Positions 52,801 through 61,953 of a stretch of 64,000 nucleotides of DNA are shown piece by piece. The notes under the pieces were generated by a model. That model was not told where the DNA came from. It worked only from the letters and a program-made list of their open reading frames with translations, and did no database searches. Position numbers and translations under genes: made by a program. Each line of letters opens with the position of its first letter. The stretch's first letter is position 1. The stretch is from Phycisphaeraceae bacterium (GTDB lineage: Bacteria > Planctomycetota > Phycisphaerae > Phycisphaerales > UBA1924): positions 1-64,000 of the forward strand of contig JAHBXB010000008.1 in assembly GCA_019636655.1 (NCBI GenBank), written 5' to 3'.

Positions 52801-53003
52801 GCGGCGTACAGCCCCGCCCCTCCCGCCAGCCCGGCCCACCGCTTCAGCGAGGCGGGCTCATTCTGAACCAGGTTCGCCTTCATGGGAAACGAGGTCTGCG
52901 GAAGGTTCAGCGTCCCCCGGAAGCCGGAGTCGGACGGTTTGCCGCCGCCCTCGGCCTGAGTCGAGGCGGCCGGGGCGTTTCCTGAGGGTGCAGACGAGGG
53001 CAT
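49887..53003 (-). CDS. ileS: Isoleucyl-tRNA synthetase
   Basis: Charges tRNA-Ile. The 1038 residues carry the class I HIGH motif as GSIHMGH (residues 90-96), the editing-domain TTTPWTLPAN (about 313-322), KMSKS in GKKMSKSIGNT, and the anticodon-binding domain. Two oddities: a 46-residue acidic/Gly-rich insert at about 262-307 (SDDEDDEEPDAEEPAEGGAG) just before the editing motif, and a C-terminal zinc-ribbon remnant in which only the first of four usual cysteines remains (RCERSW...APLSDRD). ATG at 53003 is used; a GTG 24 bases earlier is possible. A GC hairpin (53019-53037) lies in the leader. Confidence 0.96.
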   Translation of the reverse strand: MPSSAPSGNAPAASTQAEGGGKPSDSGFRGTLNLPQTSFPMKANLVQNEPASLKRWAGLAGGAGLYAALRKARTAATKFSFHDGPPYANGSIHMGHLMNKCLKDLVVRSRTMMNGGQDCAYVPGWDCHGLPIEHKVMQEMMGKKGGGLDKLRDMEEWQRRMIIRRECRKYAEKYVKLQTGQMQRLLTVADYEHPYLTMSPAYEGATLEVLAGLLDQGLVYRALKPVHWSIANETALADAELEYYDREDLSVYVDFEALDAAAVYDAFGLPKHSDDEDDEEPDAEEPAEGGAGGAGARLRGRHPHQRPSFMIWTTTPWTLPANVGVAVNPKNTYALVFVDGNITVLAQDLVEKVTGLAKAEDVVVLATALGERLVGLRYRHPFVENPPACGLGRVCDEKKLWSIVGAEYVTLEDGTGLVHTAPGHGEDDFHTGLREHLPIYCPVKGDGTYDQSAPEWLRGVSVWDANRKVADWLRDSGHLFYGHTFVHSYPHDWRGKTPTIFRCTEQWFVSVDGRHAGSQERQRHGEGRNLRTMALNATSENGEVRFVPDWGRNRMRGMLESRPDWCISRQRAWGLPIPAFETPEGGTFMTAASVRAVAKVVREQGSDAWFTLTPEQLLAGYDPKSDPEAHHLGVSPSFASWKKGKDILDVWFESGSSWNAVMRERNLGYPIDLYLEGSDQHRGWFQLSLLPALGVTGHAPFKTLLTHGFMVDKDGKKMSKSIGNTLEVEDVLKQSGADVCRWWVASLSFENDIKVDASFFSIAGESYRKVRNTLRFMLSNLYDFTPAAEGVAIAAEEFPPTSLDAWVLGELNSLTKIVAEAYGRYDFKAVHGALYDFCNSTLSATYLAAVKDRLYCDKPDSARRRRTQAALWALTDGLCRLLAPVLAHTADEAWRALWKTPESDTERCVHLVPFGDTLPVTVDAGWSEVMAARGAAQGAVERAKGQLGVENPLDVGVTLPDPKGVIARFDRADLADLLGVSRVGTDGSATEIKVLDLRAEPRCERSWRRDGTVRVRPGRNGLPEAPLSDRDAEAVGMG

Positions 53004-53247
53004 GATGGTCTCCGGCGACCGACGCACCGGGCGTCGGGGTTGACAGGGTCACAATCGTAGAAGGATCACAAACGGCGCGCACGGCTTCGGGTCGCCCCGC
53101 CGATGGGCCGGTCGTATCGAGATTCTGGGGGAACCAGAGACGAGACGCCGTCCGCCCTTAGCGGGGCCCGCGAATTCGAATCGCGATGGTCGGCTTCATC
53201 GTCATGGATCGAGTATAGAAGCGGACCCGTCCGGCCGGAGCCGCGAA

Positions 53248-53793
53248 TCACCGGTGCTCAAAGATCGTCTGGGTCCGCAGCACAAACCCCCCCTGGGGCA
53301 CCAGGTGGTAGCACTGCGCGTGCACTTCCTTGCTGTACCGCTGCACATCCACCATCGACAGCCCCCGCCCACCGTCCGCGTCGGTCCACCGGTGGACCAG
53401 CGCATCGTTCTCCTCGGCCGTTTCTAGGAGTTCCCCGAACGTCGCGGAGTACAGGTTGTCCGCCAGGGTTTCCGTCTGGACGCTCGTCAGGTACCGCACA
53501 CCCTCCGCATCGAAGCGGTGCTCAAAGTCGCGCTCACCCGCACAGGGGAACGACGTCACCGCCCCGTCCGTCGGCAGGTTGTTCTCCTGGAACGTCACCA
53601 GTTCCGACGCGCAGAAGCCCTTGTGTGTCAGCCGCAGCAGGTGCGACCCCGGCATCAGCCAGATCTCCAGGTCGTACAACCCGTGCCGCACCGACCGCCG
53701 GGCCTTTAACGCAAACAACTCCGGATGCAGCGCCCTGCGGTACAGCAGCGTCTGGTACGTCTGGAGGCTGATCTGCCGAGTTGGTGCGTCCAT
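53248..53793 (-). CDS. DUF2617 family protein
   Basis: A 181-residue soluble protein. The motifs YRRALHPELFALKARRSVRH, LYDLEIWLMPGSHLLRLTHK, GAVTSFPCAGERDFEHRF, YLTSVQTETLADNLYSATFG and the C-terminal HLVPQGGFVLRTQTIFE fit DUF2617, a family seen mainly in planctomycetes and actinobacteria, without known function. ATG at 53793 has AAGGAG upstream. It is divergent from the HEAT gene at 54037. Confidence 0.8.
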   Translation of the reverse strand: MDAPTRQISLQTYQTLLYRRALHPELFALKARRSVRHGLYDLEIWLMPGSHLLRLTHKGFCASELVTFQENNLPTDGAVTSFPCAGERDFEHRFDAEGVRYLTSVQTETLADNLYSATFGELLETAEENDALVHRWTDADGGRGLSMVDVQRYSKEVHAQCYHLVPQGGFVLRTQTIFEHR

Positions 53794-54036
53794 CGGCTCT
53801 CCTTTACGTCGCAAGCGGTCGCTCCGGGTTCCCTTTTCGCCGAAACTCGGATCTTTGCAGGGAATCCGTGGCGTCTTCCGATCCACTCCCACGTCCCGGC
53901 CCGGCCGGATCGGACGCCATTCTTAGCGATCGCTTACTCCTACGCAAGGGGCTTCTACCAATTTGGCCCCCAAGATGATGATTATTCTGAACCATGAACC
54001 CCTAGGAATAGGGGGTAACGCCAGGAGCGGCCTAGC
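53794..54036. promoter_or_regulatory. Divergent intergenic region with AT-richer core
   Basis: The 243-bp gap between the DUF2617 gene and the HEAT gene is less GC-rich than its surroundings around 53930-54016. A hairpin CCCCTA-GGAA-TAGGGG (53999-54014) lies just before the Shine-Dalgarno of the HEAT gene. No confident -35/-10 pair was identified, but it is the likely promoter area for both genes. Confidence 0.35.
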
Positions 54037-56037
54037 GTGCTGTTCCGAAAGCCGACCCGCCGGGGCATCCTGAACGGCCTGACCCGCCCGGAACTGGCCG
54101 CCACGCTGGCCGCCACTCTCGAGGTTGCCTCGCCCGCCGAGGCTCCGGCCATGCTCGACCGGTTGGCATCTCTCCTGGTCCAGGACGCCCCCTCCCCAGA
54201 CGTCGCCCTCACCATCGGCCGCCACTGGCGCTCGCTCACCCCGGCCCAGGTTCACCGACTCGCCGCCGACCAGTCCACCGACTGGCATGCCATCGCCTCC
54301 CGCTTGATCCATGAGGCCCGGCCGGCCTCCCGCGCGAGCGTCGCCGCGATCGCACTCGCTCTCCCCCGATCCCGCACGGTCAAACTCCTCCCCGCACTGC
54401 TCCGCGATGCGGACACCAGCGTCGCCCACTCCGCGGCGGTCGCCCTGGAATCCATCGCCAGGTCGGCTGTGAGCCACCGCGAGCATCTCGATGCGGTCGC
54501 AGCCGCCGCCGCACAAGCCGCTGGGGCATACCCCGACCACCGCCATCAGGAAGCCCTCATCGCCTGGGCGGCCCTGTTGGCGATCCCCGGTCTCGACTCG
54601 GCAGATGGCCCCTTGGCCGCGCTCCTGACCGACGATGCCAACCCCGCGACCTCCGTCCTCCGCTCGCTCATCCGGCATCCGCGCAGCCCATTGAGCGCCG
54701 AGTGGTGCTGGCGGGCCGCCAAGCACCCATCGCTCGCCCCCGCCTGCCTGTCCGCCCTCACGGCCACCCATGCCCCCGGCAGCGAAGTGCTCGCGTCGAT
54801 CCACCTGATGCTCAATCCGAGCCGAGCCCGCTTCCTCGCCCGATCCATCCGGCGCCGCGGGGCGGGCCGGCCCGCTCCCGTTCTCCTGGGAGACGGCCTC
54901 AGCGAGTCGGCCCGCATCGGCGCCGTTCAGTGGGCCGCCATGCCTGCGGGAGACGCCCCCGCCTCGCCCACGCTCTCCAGTCTTCTCGGCGATCCCTCTC
55001 CGCGTGTCCGGCACGCGCTCGCCCGTGCAGCGGTCGGCTCCAGGAGCCTCGCCTCCATACGCCTCGACCTCTGCTTCGACCCCGATGAACGCGTGGCACG
55101 AACAGCGCTGATCGCGTCCCTTGGCGATATCCGCCCCGGCGGCGCTGCGTGGGGGCTCGGTCCGCAATGGTCGGCCAATGCCGTCGATTCGCTCCGGCGT
55201 TCGCCGCACGCCTCCATCCGCGCGGTGGCCGAGTCCGAGTCGCACCGGCGAGATTCGAGCATTGCCGATGAGCCGGTCTCCAGGCTCGCCGGGCGCCGGA
55301 TTGCCCGTCACGACCGCGCCGCAATCGCGGATTCGCTCCGATCAAGGATCGACGCCTCGGACCCGCCGCTCGCCATCGGCGCGATCTCGGCCGCCCGCGC
55401 CCTCGGCCTGGTCCCCGATCTTGAGCCGCACCTTCAGCGCCTCCTCGCCGATGCCGCTGTTGAAGCCGAGCGCATGGCGATCGCCGCCTCCGCCGCCTCG
55501 GCGCTCGCCGATGGCGTGCAGCCGCGTTCGATCGAGGCGCTGACCGTCGCCCTGGGAAGCACGGACAACCGCGTGCGCGCCAACGCGGTCGAGTCCCTCG
55601 CGGCCCGTGCCCGCCGCGACCCAGCCCAGGCGTCGACCACCCCCGCCGCCATCCTGGAACTCAAGGCCGACGCCTCCCACCGCGTCCGCGCCAACGCGAT
55701 CCGGGCCATGCTCGCCGCCGCCCGAGGCCCCCTCGGCGCTGTCTCGCCGAGCCGCTCCGACGATCGCGCGGAGTACGACGCGGTGGGCGAGCTCGCGGCG
55801 ATGCTCCTCGACGACCAACCGATGCACCGCGTCGCCGCGCTCTGGCTTGCTGGACGGTTGTCCGCGCCGCGATGGTGGTCCGGCCGAGGCGAACTGCACG
55901 CCCGTGTGCGGTCGCTCGTCGACGACCCCGACCCGCGCGTCCGCGCCCGCGCCGTCCGCTGTGCCCATGTTGCGAACAACGTCCTCAGGTCCGCGTGGGC
56001 CTTGTCGGCGACGCCCGCGATCGCCCAGGAGGTGTAG
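54037..56037 (+). CDS. HEAT-like repeat protein
   Basis: A 666-residue, alanine- and arginine-rich protein built of helical hairpins (for example LAATLAATLEVASPAEAPAM, DTSVAHSAAVALESIARSAV and DNRVRANAVESLAARARRD), resembling HEAT/PBS-lyase repeats. There is no signal peptide or membrane helix. GTG at 54037 has GGAG about 11 bases upstream. It is followed within 2 bp by a small membrane protein gene, so the two are probably expressed together. No enzymatic motif was seen; role is probably scaffold. Function is unknown. Confidence 0.75.
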   Translation: MLFRKPTRRGILNGLTRPELAATLAATLEVASPAEAPAMLDRLASLLVQDAPSPDVALTIGRHWRSLTPAQVHRLAADQSTDWHAIASRLIHEARPASRASVAAIALALPRSRTVKLLPALLRDADTSVAHSAAVALESIARSAVSHREHLDAVAAAAAQAAGAYPDHRHQEALIAWAALLAIPGLDSADGPLAALLTDDANPATSVLRSLIRHPRSPLSAEWCWRAAKHPSLAPACLSALTATHAPGSEVLASIHLMLNPSRARFLARSIRRRGAGRPAPVLLGDGLSESARIGAVQWAAMPAGDAPASPTLSSLLGDPSPRVRHALARAAVGSRSLASIRLDLCFDPDERVARTALIASLGDIRPGGAAWGLGPQWSANAVDSLRRSPHASIRAVAESESHRRDSSIADEPVSRLAGRRIARHDRAAIADSLRSRIDASDPPLAIGAISAARALGLVPDLEPHLQRLLADAAVEAERMAIAASAASALADGVQPRSIEALTVALGSTDNRVRANAVESLAARARRDPAQASTTPAAILELKADASHRVRANAIRAMLAAARGPLGAVSPSRSDDRAEYDAVGELAAMLLDDQPMHRVAALWLAGRLSAPRWWSGRGELHARVRSLVDDPDPRVRARAVRCAHVANNVLRSAWALSATPAIAQEV

Positions 56038-56039
56038 AC

Positions 56040-56498
56040 GTGCCGAACCGGCCGCAGGATCTCGTGATGCCACCCGCCCCGCTCGGCCCGGTCCGCGCCA
56101 CGGAACTGCTCACCTCACCGCGGCCGCCCGAAGCACCCGTCCCCGGTTCGCACACCACCGCCATCGTCACGCTCGTCGCTATCGCGGCCGTGGTCAGCGT
56201 GGCGCTGACATTCGGATGGAACCGCGCACGACGACGGCCGCCGCTGGACACCGCGTTCCGCAAGATGTGCCGGCACCTTCGACTCGGCCGTCGGGAACAG
56301 GACCACCTGTTCCGCCTCGCGGCCCTACCCGTCGAGGGCTGGCACGGGCCCGTTCCGCCCGCGGCCCTGCTCGTGAGCATCCACGCGTTCGATCGCGCCG
56401 CGCAGACCGCGGCCGACAGCGGCGAGGGACGAGTCGGCTCGTTCCCCGATCCCGTCGTGGTGGCGGGGATCCGCGAACGCATCGCGCAGGCCGGCTGA
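56040..56498 (+). CDS. Small single-pass membrane protein, unknown
   Basis: A 152-residue protein with one hydrophobic helix (about residues 39-59, AIVTLVAIAAVVSVALTFGW) followed by a basic stop-transfer stretch (NRARRRP). A cytoplasmic helical part (FRKMCRHLRLGRREQDHLFR) continues to the end. GTG at 56040 follows AGGAGG with good spacing, directly after the HEAT gene stop. The pair suggests that the membrane protein anchors or partners the HEAT protein. No family was recognised. Confidence 0.72.
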   Translation: MPNRPQDLVMPPAPLGPVRATELLTSPRPPEAPVPGSHTTAIVTLVAIAAVVSVALTFGWNRARRRPPLDTAFRKMCRHLRLGRREQDHLFRLAALPVEGWHGPVPPAALLVSIHAFDRAAQTAADSGEGRVGSFPDPVVVAGIRERIAQAG

Positions 56499-56503
56499 GC
56501 CCG

Positions 56504-57271
56504 CTACACAACCGGTGCCAGCAGGGGCTGCTCGTCCCGCAGCCGGCGTGCCAGGTCGATCGTGATGGCCAGGTCCTGCGAGATCGTCAGGTGGCTGCCG
56601 AAGACCCTCGCCGGAAGCACAATCCGCGAGTATCCCGGCGGCGCTGTGTTGCCGGCTCCGACCCAGGCATCCCGCAGCCTCGTGTAGCAGACCATCTCGT
56701 ACTCGGCACACTCAAGAGCCTCGTCCAGACGCCGCAGCAGCGGCGAATCGGCCCGCATCTGCCGAACCGCTGCATCGACCGGCAGCACCCCGGCGATGTT
56801 CGCTCCGCGGTGCGGCGAGGCGAGCGTGAACAGCCTGCGGATCCTCAGACGACGTCCCTCCCGCCGCAGCATTGCCGGCGCCGCCGCGAACCGGGCGACA
56901 AGGCCTCCCATCGAGACGCCCACGACGTCGACCTCCCGCGGCCCGCTCCCATCTTCGCCCGGGAAGCGGGAGACAACCCGATTCACCACCGACCGCGCAA
57001 TCGCCTCGATATCCGTGCGGAACGGATACCCGATCGCCAGCGATTCGCCCGGGTCCGCCCCCACCAGGGTCACCAGCCGCTGCGCAAGTCGCCTGACCGC
57101 AATGCTTGGAGCCCGCCACCCCGCCAGAACTACCAGCGGCCTGCGCAGCCCGACCGGGCTGCCGATCATCCGGCTCCATTCCATTCGGATCACATCACGG
57201 CTCAGCGAGTCCGTAGCGCCCGCTCCGGCTTGTTCCACGTGCCCCATGCTGCCGACGATTCCCGCGTTCAT
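56504..57271 (-). CDS. Alpha/beta hydrolase (lipase-like), paralogue A
   Basis: A 255-residue lipase-like hydrolase. The opening beta-strand PLVVLAGWRAPSIAVRRL is followed by the nucleophile elbow VDVVGVSMGGLVARFAAA (GxSxG), then LRIRRLFTLASPHRGANIAG and LLRRLDEALECAEYEMVCYT. No export signal was seen. The same motifs occur in order in the gene at 58745, which is clearly a paralogue. ATG at 57271 is chosen; an ATG 24 bases downstream is possible. It is convergent with the small membrane protein gene and divergent from the TraB-like gene by about 130 bp. Confidence 0.82.
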   Translation of the reverse strand: MNAGIVGSMGHVEQAGAGATDSLSRDVIRMEWSRMIGSPVGLRRPLVVLAGWRAPSIAVRRLAQRLVTLVGADPGESLAIGYPFRTDIEAIARSVVNRVVSRFPGEDGSGPREVDVVGVSMGGLVARFAAAPAMLRREGRRLRIRRLFTLASPHRGANIAGVLPVDAAVRQMRADSPLLRRLDEALECAEYEMVCYTRLRDAWVGAGNTAPPGYSRIVLPARVFGSHLTISQDLAITIDLARRLRDEQPLLAPVV

Positions 57272-57402
57272 GGCCGGATTCCCATGACTTGTTGGGAACC
57301 GCCCATCATTACTTTTGTCCCCGGATGCCCGTGCAACCCGTGGCACGCCCGTACATACGATGCAGTGCAGCGAGAACACGGCCCCCACATGGAGTCGAGC
57401 AT

Positions 57403-58779
57403 ATGACCGCTTCCCGATGGCTTGTCACCCTGGGTGCTGTGCTCGGCGCATGGACCCTGGCGATTGCGGAACCGCCCGCGAAGCCCGCCGCCGTCAGGCC
57501 GGCCGCGTCCGCGGCTCGGGATGAACCTCGGTACATCAGGGTGGTCGAGTCCGACAAGGGCAAGACCCTCCGACTTCAGATGGCCGTGCACGAGTACAAG
57601 CCCACCGACGCCGACGGCCCGCGGCTGACGGTTGCCGGCGCCGTCCACATCGCCGATCTCCCGTTCTACCAGGCCCTGCAGGCCGAACTGGATACCAAGG
57701 ACGTCGTGCTCTTCGAGGGCGTCAAGCCCCCGGGGGTCGGGCGGGCCGAGCACGATCTCGACGGCGCCACCGACAAGGCCCGTGCCGAGGCGACCCGCAA
57801 GCGGATCCGCCTGCTCGCCACCCTCGCCGTGGCGGCCAAGAAGAAGACCGGCGACTACCCCGCCTCACTCGACGACTTTGCCGCCGCGGGCGACAAGCGG
57901 ATCGGCTGGCTCGTCGAGTCCGCCCGTTTCGACGGTTGGGGTAACCCACTGGTCTATACCGTCGCCGCGGCGGCGCCTGCCGACAACGGGGATGAACCCG
58001 CCGATCCCGACGCGGACAAGGCCAAGCCCGCAAAGAAGCGCCCCTTCGACATCGTCTCGACCGGCGCCGACGGCAAGCCCGGGGGCGAAGGGGTCAACGC
58101 CGACCTCGCGTTCTCGGCGCAGAAGCCCCTTTCCCGCGACGAGGTGCCCGGCGGCGACGGCTTGCAGGACCAGCTCGCCAAGGCCATGGGCTTGGTCTTC
58201 CAGCTCAACGTGATGGACCACTCCAAGCCGAACTGGCGCAACAGCGACATGAGCATCGACCAGGTGCAGAAGCGGCTCGACGCCGCCGGCGCCGAGGGCT
58301 CGGCGCTCTTCCAGATGCTCGACGGCAGTTCGTTCACCGCCCAGATGGCCAGCCTGCTGCTCAAGTTTATCGGCTCCAGCCCCGAGATGTCGGCGATGTT
58401 CAAGATGGTGATGGTCGACCTGCTCGCCCACACCGGCGAGGTGCTCGGTGCGCTCCCGGGCGACACCGGCACGCTCATGGAGGTCATCATCAAGGACCGC
58501 AACGCGGTCGTGGTCGAGGATCTCCAGAAGATCATGGCCGAGGAGAAGGACGTCAAGACGGTCGGGATCATCTACGGAGCCGGCCACCTCCCGGACCTCG
58601 AGGGCCGGATCCGCAAGCTCGGGTTCGAGGACGACGGCGTGCGATGGGTCACCGCCATCGAGGTCGATGTCCGCGACACTGGGATGACCACCGGCCAGGT
58701 CCGGCAACTGCGGGAGTCGATGCGCCGGTCGATCGAGGCGCAGCTCAAAGCGGCGGCGAAGAAGTCGAAGAGGAAGTAG
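57403..58779 (+). CDS. TraB/Tiki-like exported protein with inserted GspG-type domain
   Basis: A 458-residue protein with a signal peptide (ending TLAIAEPP). Residues 75-110 (VAGAVHIADLPFYQALQAEL and VVLFEGV) and 365-410 (RNAVVVEDLQ and VGIIYGAGHLPDLEGRIRKL) are the two conserved blocks of TraB/PrgY/GumN (Tiki) metalloprotease-like proteins. Between them, residues about 149-238 read TGDYPASLDDF, DGWGNPLVYTV, PFDIVSTGADGKPGGEGVNA, the hallmark of the type II secretion major pseudopilin GspG C-terminal domain. The pilin helix and cleavage site are absent, so the domain seems to be a fusion. An Asp/Lys-rich linker splits the GspG part. GGAG lies 8 bases before ATG. The 3' end overlaps the convergent hydrolase gene by 35 bp. 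Confidence 0.78.
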   Translation: MTASRWLVTLGAVLGAWTLAIAEPPAKPAAVRPAASAARDEPRYIRVVESDKGKTLRLQMAVHEYKPTDADGPRLTVAGAVHIADLPFYQALQAELDTKDVVLFEGVKPPGVGRAEHDLDGATDKARAEATRKRIRLLATLAVAAKKKTGDYPASLDDFAAAGDKRIGWLVESARFDGWGNPLVYTVAAAAPADNGDEPADPDADKAKPAKKRPFDIVSTGADGKPGGEGVNADLAFSAQKPLSRDEVPGGDGLQDQLAKAMGLVFQLNVMDHSKPNWRNSDMSIDQVQKRLDAAGAEGSALFQMLDGSSFTAQMASLLLKFIGSSPEMSAMFKMVMVDLLAHTGEVLGALPGDTGTLMEVIIKDRNAVVVEDLQKIMAEEKDVKTVGIIYGAGHLPDLEGRIRKLGFEDDGVRWVTAIEVDVRDTGMTTGQVRQLRESMRRSIEAQLKAAAKKSKRK

Positions 58780-59613
58780 CCGCCTCCTCGGTCTCGGAAG
58801 CCCGACGCGACTCCGGCGGCAGCGGTGCCGGCGGCGACAGAGCGAACGGCTCCTCCCCGCGCAGCCTCCGCGCAATGTCGGCGAGGATGCGCGGGTCCTT
58901 GTACGCATCCATGTGCGACATCTGCATCGGCTGATTCGGCACCCACCAGACCCCCGCCCCCGCGGGCGCCGCGTTCGCCTCGCCCACCACCTCGTCCCCG
59001 AGCCGCACGTACGCGAACAACTCGTACTCCGCGTTCGGCAGCGCCTCATCCAGCAGTCGGTGGAACTCGGATCCCTCCTTTACATCGTCCGCAATCGGAT
59101 CGACCCTCGGGATCCGCGACACAAGGTCCGCCCCGCGGTGCGGCGACGCGATGGTGAACAGCCGCGCGATCCGCAGCCGCTTCCCCCCGTCGTCCCGCGG
59201 GATTGCCGAGTAGCGGGCCGCCAGCCCCCCCAGCGAGAACGCCACCACGTCAACCTCGATCGTCTGCCCCGGCGTGTCCGATGGGAACGACGTCTCCACC
59301 AGGTCGATGATCCGGTCACGGTACCCGTCGATGGTCCACGATCCCAGTTGCCCCGTCGAGACGATCGGCGTCCCCGGCGTAAGTTCCGCCTCGAGCCGCT
59401 TCCGGCAGTTGGCCGCCACCCACCCGGGGTCATAGATCCCGCCGATGACCACCACCGGCCGGGGCGGGCTCTTGGGCTGCTCCGCCATCTCGCGCAGCGA
59501 CCGGTTCGCGTCCGACACCGTCAGCGGGAACGACGGGTTTCGGGGCGTGTCGGCCTGGCATGCCCCGAGCGTCACCACGCCCCCGAGCATCAACGCTTGA
59601 ACCAGCCTGCCGA

Positions 59614-59617
<4 letters not shown>
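58745..59617 (-). CDS. Alpha/beta hydrolase lipoprotein, paralogue B
   Basis: A 290-residue lipoprotein hydrolase with lipobox LGAC (about residue 20). It has PVVVIGGIYDPGWVAANCRK, the nucleophile elbow VDVVAFSLGGLAARYSAIPR, LRIARLFTIASPHRGADLVS, and LLDEALPNAEYELFAYVRLG, matching paralogue A at 56504 in sequence and order. Residues such as GSWTIDGYRDRIIDLVETSF suggest a lid. The GTG start overlaps the ispG stop (GTGA), so it is the third gene of the WalJ-like, ispG, hydrolase operon. Its stop overlaps the TraB-like gene. It probably acts at the outer or inner membrane surface. Confidence 0.85.
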
Positions 59618-60918
<1,301 letters not shown>

Positions 60919-60959
60919 GCGGCCAGATGGTAGGCCGGGAGCCCCGCCGCTCATCCCCT

Positions 60960-61814
60960 TCAAACGCCGACGCGGACGCCGACCGGGTCGCCCACGCCCG
61001 CCGGAGCGGGCGCTCCAACTGCCACCCACCCGGTCGGCTCAAACTGGGAGGTCACGGTCAGCCCATACGCCGCGCCCTCGTGCAGCCCCCGTGCCAGCGC
61101 GGGATCGTTGCACTCCCGCGACAGGTGCAGCAGCACCACGTGCGAGGCCGGGCTCACCTGCGCCACCGCGTCCCTCGCCTCCTGGTTGCTCAGGTGCCCG
61201 CTGCCCCCCATGATCCGCCGCTGCAACTGCAACGGCCGGCCCGAGGACTCCTGCATCACCGGGCAGTAGTTCGACTCGATCGCGAGCACATCCACCCCGC
61301 GCAGGTGCTGCGCCAGCGCCGGCGTGAACCGGCCCAGGTCCGTCGCAAACCCGAGCGAGCCGCCGAGCCCCTCGAACTCAAACCGAAGCACGCTTGTTCC
61401 CGACTGGTCGTGCGACCCCATCGCGACCCGCACCAGCGTCCCATCGCGCAGTCTGCAACCCTCTTCGAACGATTCCGCCCTCACCCCGAACAGCCCGAAC
61501 ATCCCGCGCGCACCGGGCGATTCGCTGTGCCGCCGGTGCAGCCGCAGCGTCGCGTGCCGTGGCAGCAGCCCGACCCACGAGTGGTAGAAGTGGTCCGAGT
61601 CCAGGTGCGTCAGGATCACATCATCGATCTGGTGAAACCCGAGCCCCAGCCCCGCCAGCAGCCTGTTGGTCCGCCGCGGCGAGAGGCCCACGTCGATCAG
61701 GCACAGCCTCCTCACCCCGCCCCGCACGATCGACACCACCGAGCAGTTCCCGCCGGATCCGCTCGCGAGCACGCACAACCAGACGCCATCCGTGAGATCC
61801 ATCGGAACCAGCAT
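60960..61814 (-). CDS. Metallo-beta-lactamase-fold protein, WalJ/YycJ-like
   Basis: A 284-residue hydrolase of the YycJ-like group. It opens CVLASGSGGNCSVVSI and continues LIDVGLSPRRTNRLLA. The metal-binding signature reads LTHLDSDHFYHSW: where the family has HxHxDH, Asp replaces the second His. MGSHDQSGTS, GFATDLGRF, ESNYCPVMQ (normally ESNHD), GHLSNQEA and LLHLSRECNDP follow. Two metal-site residues thus differ. ATG at 61814 is used; ATG 61802 is possible. It is the first gene before ispG. Nucleic-acid processing is a family-based guess. Confidence 0.85.
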   Translation of the reverse strand: MLVPMDLTDGVWLCVLASGSGGNCSVVSIVRGGVRRLCLIDVGLSPRRTNRLLAGLGLGFHQIDDVILTHLDSDHFYHSWVGLLPRHATLRLHRRHSESPGARGMFGLFGVRAESFEEGCRLRDGTLVRVAMGSHDQSGTSVLRFEFEGLGGSLGFATDLGRFTPALAQHLRGVDVLAIESNYCPVMQESSGRPLQLQRRIMGGSGHLSNQEARDAVAQVSPASHVVLLHLSRECNDPALARGLHEGAAYGLTVTSQFEPTGWVAVGAPAPAGVGDPVGVRVGV

Positions 61815-61953
61815 ACCCCGCCCCTGCCGCCGATTCAGCCCCGGCGCGGGCCCCGCCCGGCCCACGCCTAAACTTATCCCCTATCGAAAATCGGGCGGGG
61901 AGCGATCCGACGGCCGCGTGGCCCGGCTCGCTCTGGTCCCCGGAGTGTTCGCC

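Noticed and set aside
53019-53037. T-box or other riboswitch upstream of ileS
   Set aside because: Only a single 7-bp hairpin was found; no T-box sequence or specifier stem could be recognised.
53165-53190. T-arm-like sequence (CGCGA-TTCGAAT-TCGCG on the minus strand) suggesting a tRNA or tmRNA
   Set aside because: No D-arm, anticodon arm or acceptor stem pairs around it, and the stem closes with A-T instead of the invariant G-C.
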